Shown here: one piece after another, positions 14,839 through 16,614 of the stretch
Layout: every line of letters starts with the position of its first letter
How positions within the stretch are numbered: the stretch's first letter is position 1
NCBI GenBank assembly: GCA_031284645.1
Contig: JAITXS010000052.1
Coordinates: 1-16,614 of the forward strand
Origin: Spirochaetaceae bacterium
GTDB taxonomy: Bacteria > Spirochaetota > Spirochaetia > Treponematales > Breznakiellaceae
Direction: 5' to 3'
Length of the DNA: 16,614 bases
The notes under the pieces: generated by a model
Seen by the model: the letters and a program-made list of their open reading frames with translations, nothing else
Databases searched by the model: none
What the model was told of the DNA's origin: nothing
Program-made: the position numbers and the translations under genes

Positions 14839-16614
14839 CTAGGAAAGCCGTTCAAAATCCGAAGCACCATGTTTGCAAAGCGGACAGATGAAATCCGGCG
14901 GAAGCTCCTCGCCTTCATGGACATAGCCGCAGATTTTACATACCCAGCCTTTCTTTTTCCCACCGGTAGGTGCCGGTTTTGGTTTGATACGATCAAAGTA
15001 ATACTGGTATGTTAGCTGCGGTACATTACTAATGTTTGCCGCTTCCGTAATATCAGCAATAAAAAGTATATGAGAGCCACAATCAATTGATTGGCTTACC
15101 TTTGCCGAGAAAAAAGCGTTTGAGCATTCTGTTGAGTATACAATTCCGTTTACACTTCTTTTCAAAGCGACCGGACTGTGTGCGATTTTATCAGTATCTT
15201 TTCCGCTTTGAAATCCGAAATGTTGAAAAAGAGCAAACTGGGCATCCGTTGAGAGCACGGAAATATTAAAGAGACCTGTTTTCAGGATCATGTCACAGGT
15301 ATAATTTTTTTTATTTACCGCGACAGAGAGACGTTTCGGGGTGTCGGTAATTTGAACTACCGTATTGATAATACAGGCATTGTCTTTTTCCCCGTTTTTT
15401 GCGGAAAGCAGGAAGAGTCCGTAACTTATCTTGAAAAAGGCACTATTTTCAATAACTGCCTCTTTTGTATCATGCGCTGCAATCGTTGTTTTGGGCATTG
15501 AAGAGACTATACTGTCAGCAAGCATATTGAGACTCGTTAAGTCGTCCGGCTTCAACGATGAACGTATTGACAAGGGCTCTTCCAGTATTCTGATGTTTCC
15601 CATTGACGAGAAGAGTTCTTTCATAAGGGATCCGGCAGTCGATGCCCAGGATCCGTTTTCAATCAAGGCTACTGTCCTGTTTTGCAGATTATGCTCTTTG
15701 ATATCAAGCAGAGCCTCTTCCATTTTTATAAAAATCCGGGCGTTGTACGTTGTCGCCGCGAATACAAGATGGCTGCAACGGAAGGCTTCGCTTACAATAA
15801 TCGAAGAAGCGGTAACCGACACATCGTAGACAGTGATTTTTGTAAGACCCCGATCGGAAAGAGCGCCTGCAAGGATGTTAGCTGCGTTTTCCGTGTGTCC
15901 ATAGACTGAATTATAAACAATGAGTACGGCATTATCTTCCGGCGTATAGCTGGCCCATTTCTGATATTTTTCAAGGAAATAGCCGAAATCTTTGCGCCAG
16001 ATCGGACCGTGAAGCGGGCAGACCATTGAAATATCAAGTTTTGCCGCTTTTTTAAGAAGGGACTGAACTTGGTCGCCGTATTTTCCGACAATATTTGTAT
16101 AATAACGCCGAGCATCGTCAAGCCATTCGTGTTCAAAGTCCAATTCATCGGCAAAGATATTACCGGGCAGCGCCCCGAAAGTGCCGAATGCATCCGCCGA
16201 GTAGAGTATTTTATCTGTCGTATCGTAGCTTACCATAACTTCCGGCCAGTGGACCATCGGTGCCATCACAAAAGTAAAGTTATGATCACCGGAGGAAAAA
16301 GTATCTCCCTCATCAACAATAATCATACGGCTGTCGATGTCAAAATCAAAAAATCTTTTTATCATCTCGCGTGTTTTTTTATTACCCACAATTTTTATGT
16401 TGGGATAATGCAAGACGAGATCAGGGAGCTGGGCGCAGTGGTCAGGCTCCATGTGGTTGATAATCACATAATCAAGGGGGCGTCCGTTTAAAACATGAGA
16501 GATATTCTCAAAGAAAAGAGGTCCTATTGCTTTATCTACCGTATCAAGAAGTACTGTTTTTTTATCCAACACAAGATACGCATTATACGAAACACCACGC
16601 GGAATACCGTAGAC
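14839..16614 (-). CDS. Flavodiiron protein with flavin-reductase-like and rubredoxin domains (N-terminus beyond window)
   Basis: Reduces O2 to water, or NO to N2O, in anaerobes, taking electrons through its own rubredoxin. The frame is open to the right edge (VYGIPRGVSYNAYLVLDKK), which matches internal family sequence, so the GTG at 16572 is not the start and at least 591 residues are encoded. In visible numbering, the metallo-beta-lactamase domain carries the diiron ligands His54, Glu56, Asp58, His122, Asp141 and His202. The flavodoxin domain begins at about 230 (VLIVYNSVYGHTENAANIL). Residues about 393-545 (FKISYGLFLLSAKNG onward) resemble the flavin-reductase fold. A C-terminal rubredoxin has four iron ligands in CKICGY (559, 562) and CPLC (577, 580). 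All key ligands are present. This domain order is longer than a standard flavodiiron protein. The solute-binding gene follows by 90 bp. Confidence 0.93.
   Translation of the reverse strand, partial: VYGIPRGVSYNAYLVLDKKTVLLDTVDKAIGPLFFENISHVLNGRPLDYVIINHMEPDHCAQLPDLVLHYPNIKIVGNKKTREMIKRFFDFDIDSRMIIVDEGDTFSSGDHNFTFVMAPMVHWPEVMVSYDTTDKILYSADAFGTFGALPGNIFADELDFEHEWLDDARRYYTNIVGKYGDQVQSLLKKAAKLDISMVCPLHGPIWRKDFGYFLEKYQKWASYTPEDNAVLIVYNSVYGHTENAANILAGALSDRGLTKITVYDVSVTASSIIVSEAFRCSHLVFAATTYNARIFIKMEEALLDIKEHNLQNRTVALIENGSWASTAGSLMKELFSSMGNIRILEEPLSIRSSLKPDDLTSLNMLADSIVSSMPKTTIAAHDTKEAVIENSAFFKISYGLFLLSAKNGEKDNACIINTVVQITDTPKRLSVAVNKKNYTCDMILKTGLFNISVLSTDAQFALFQHFGFQSGKDTDKIAHSPVALKRSVNGIVYSTECSNAFFSAKVSQSIDCGSHILFIADITEAANISNVPQLTYQYYFDRIKPKPAPTGGKKKGWVCKICGYVHEGEELPPDFICPLCKHGASDFERLS

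Overview
This window looks like chromosomal DNA from a spirochaete of the Treponema group, probably an anaerobic free-living or gut-associated species. That is inferred from protein features: a phosphoglycerate kinase with a SHLGDP motif and an insertion after it, a 6-phosphofructokinase of the long (PPi-type) clade, lipoproteins with loose lipoboxes, and a multidomain flavodiiron protein typical of strict anaerobes. TTG and GTG starts occur. No rRNA, tRNA or CRISPR array was seen.

Left part, + strand. Positions 1-118 hold the right-hand end of an insertion sequence (two tandem terminal repeats, IS21-like by memory) next to pgk. Then comes a lower-glycolysis unit, pgk, a LysM lipoprotein and tpiA, closed by a clear intrinsic terminator at 3032-3065. 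A perfect 14-bp inverted repeat follows, then a TonB-dependent-receptor-like outer membrane protein, rlmE (23S rRNA 2'-O-methyltransferase), a very short signal peptidase I, a PASTA-containing class B penicillin-binding protein (FtsI-like), and a two-domain ABC permease of the ThiP/FbpB type. The last three are tightly packed, with the final two overlapping by one base, so they form one operon with a good promoter just upstream at 6349-6378.

Right part, - strand. dapA converges on the permease gene with a 12-bp gap and lies downstream of a phosphofructokinase gene in a two-gene operon. To the right is an 891-bp stretch (12835-13725) without a confident gene. On its + strand it contains a near-consensus promoter (13239-13266) and a strong intrinsic terminator (13636-13675), which together predict a transcript of about 400 nt of unknown nature. 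This is the best candidate here for something undescribed. Beyond it, again on the - strand, lie a solute-binding lipoprotein and, upstream of it, a large flavodiiron protein with metallo-beta-lactamase, flavodoxin, flavin-reductase-like and rubredoxin domains, whose N-terminus runs off the right edge.

The genes cover glycolysis (pgk, tpiA, pfk), envelope construction (LysM lipoprotein, FtsI, LepB, receptor, dapA), oxygen/NO defence (flavodiiron protein) and uptake (permease and binding protein, with no ATPase gene present). No defence system or prophage is visible.
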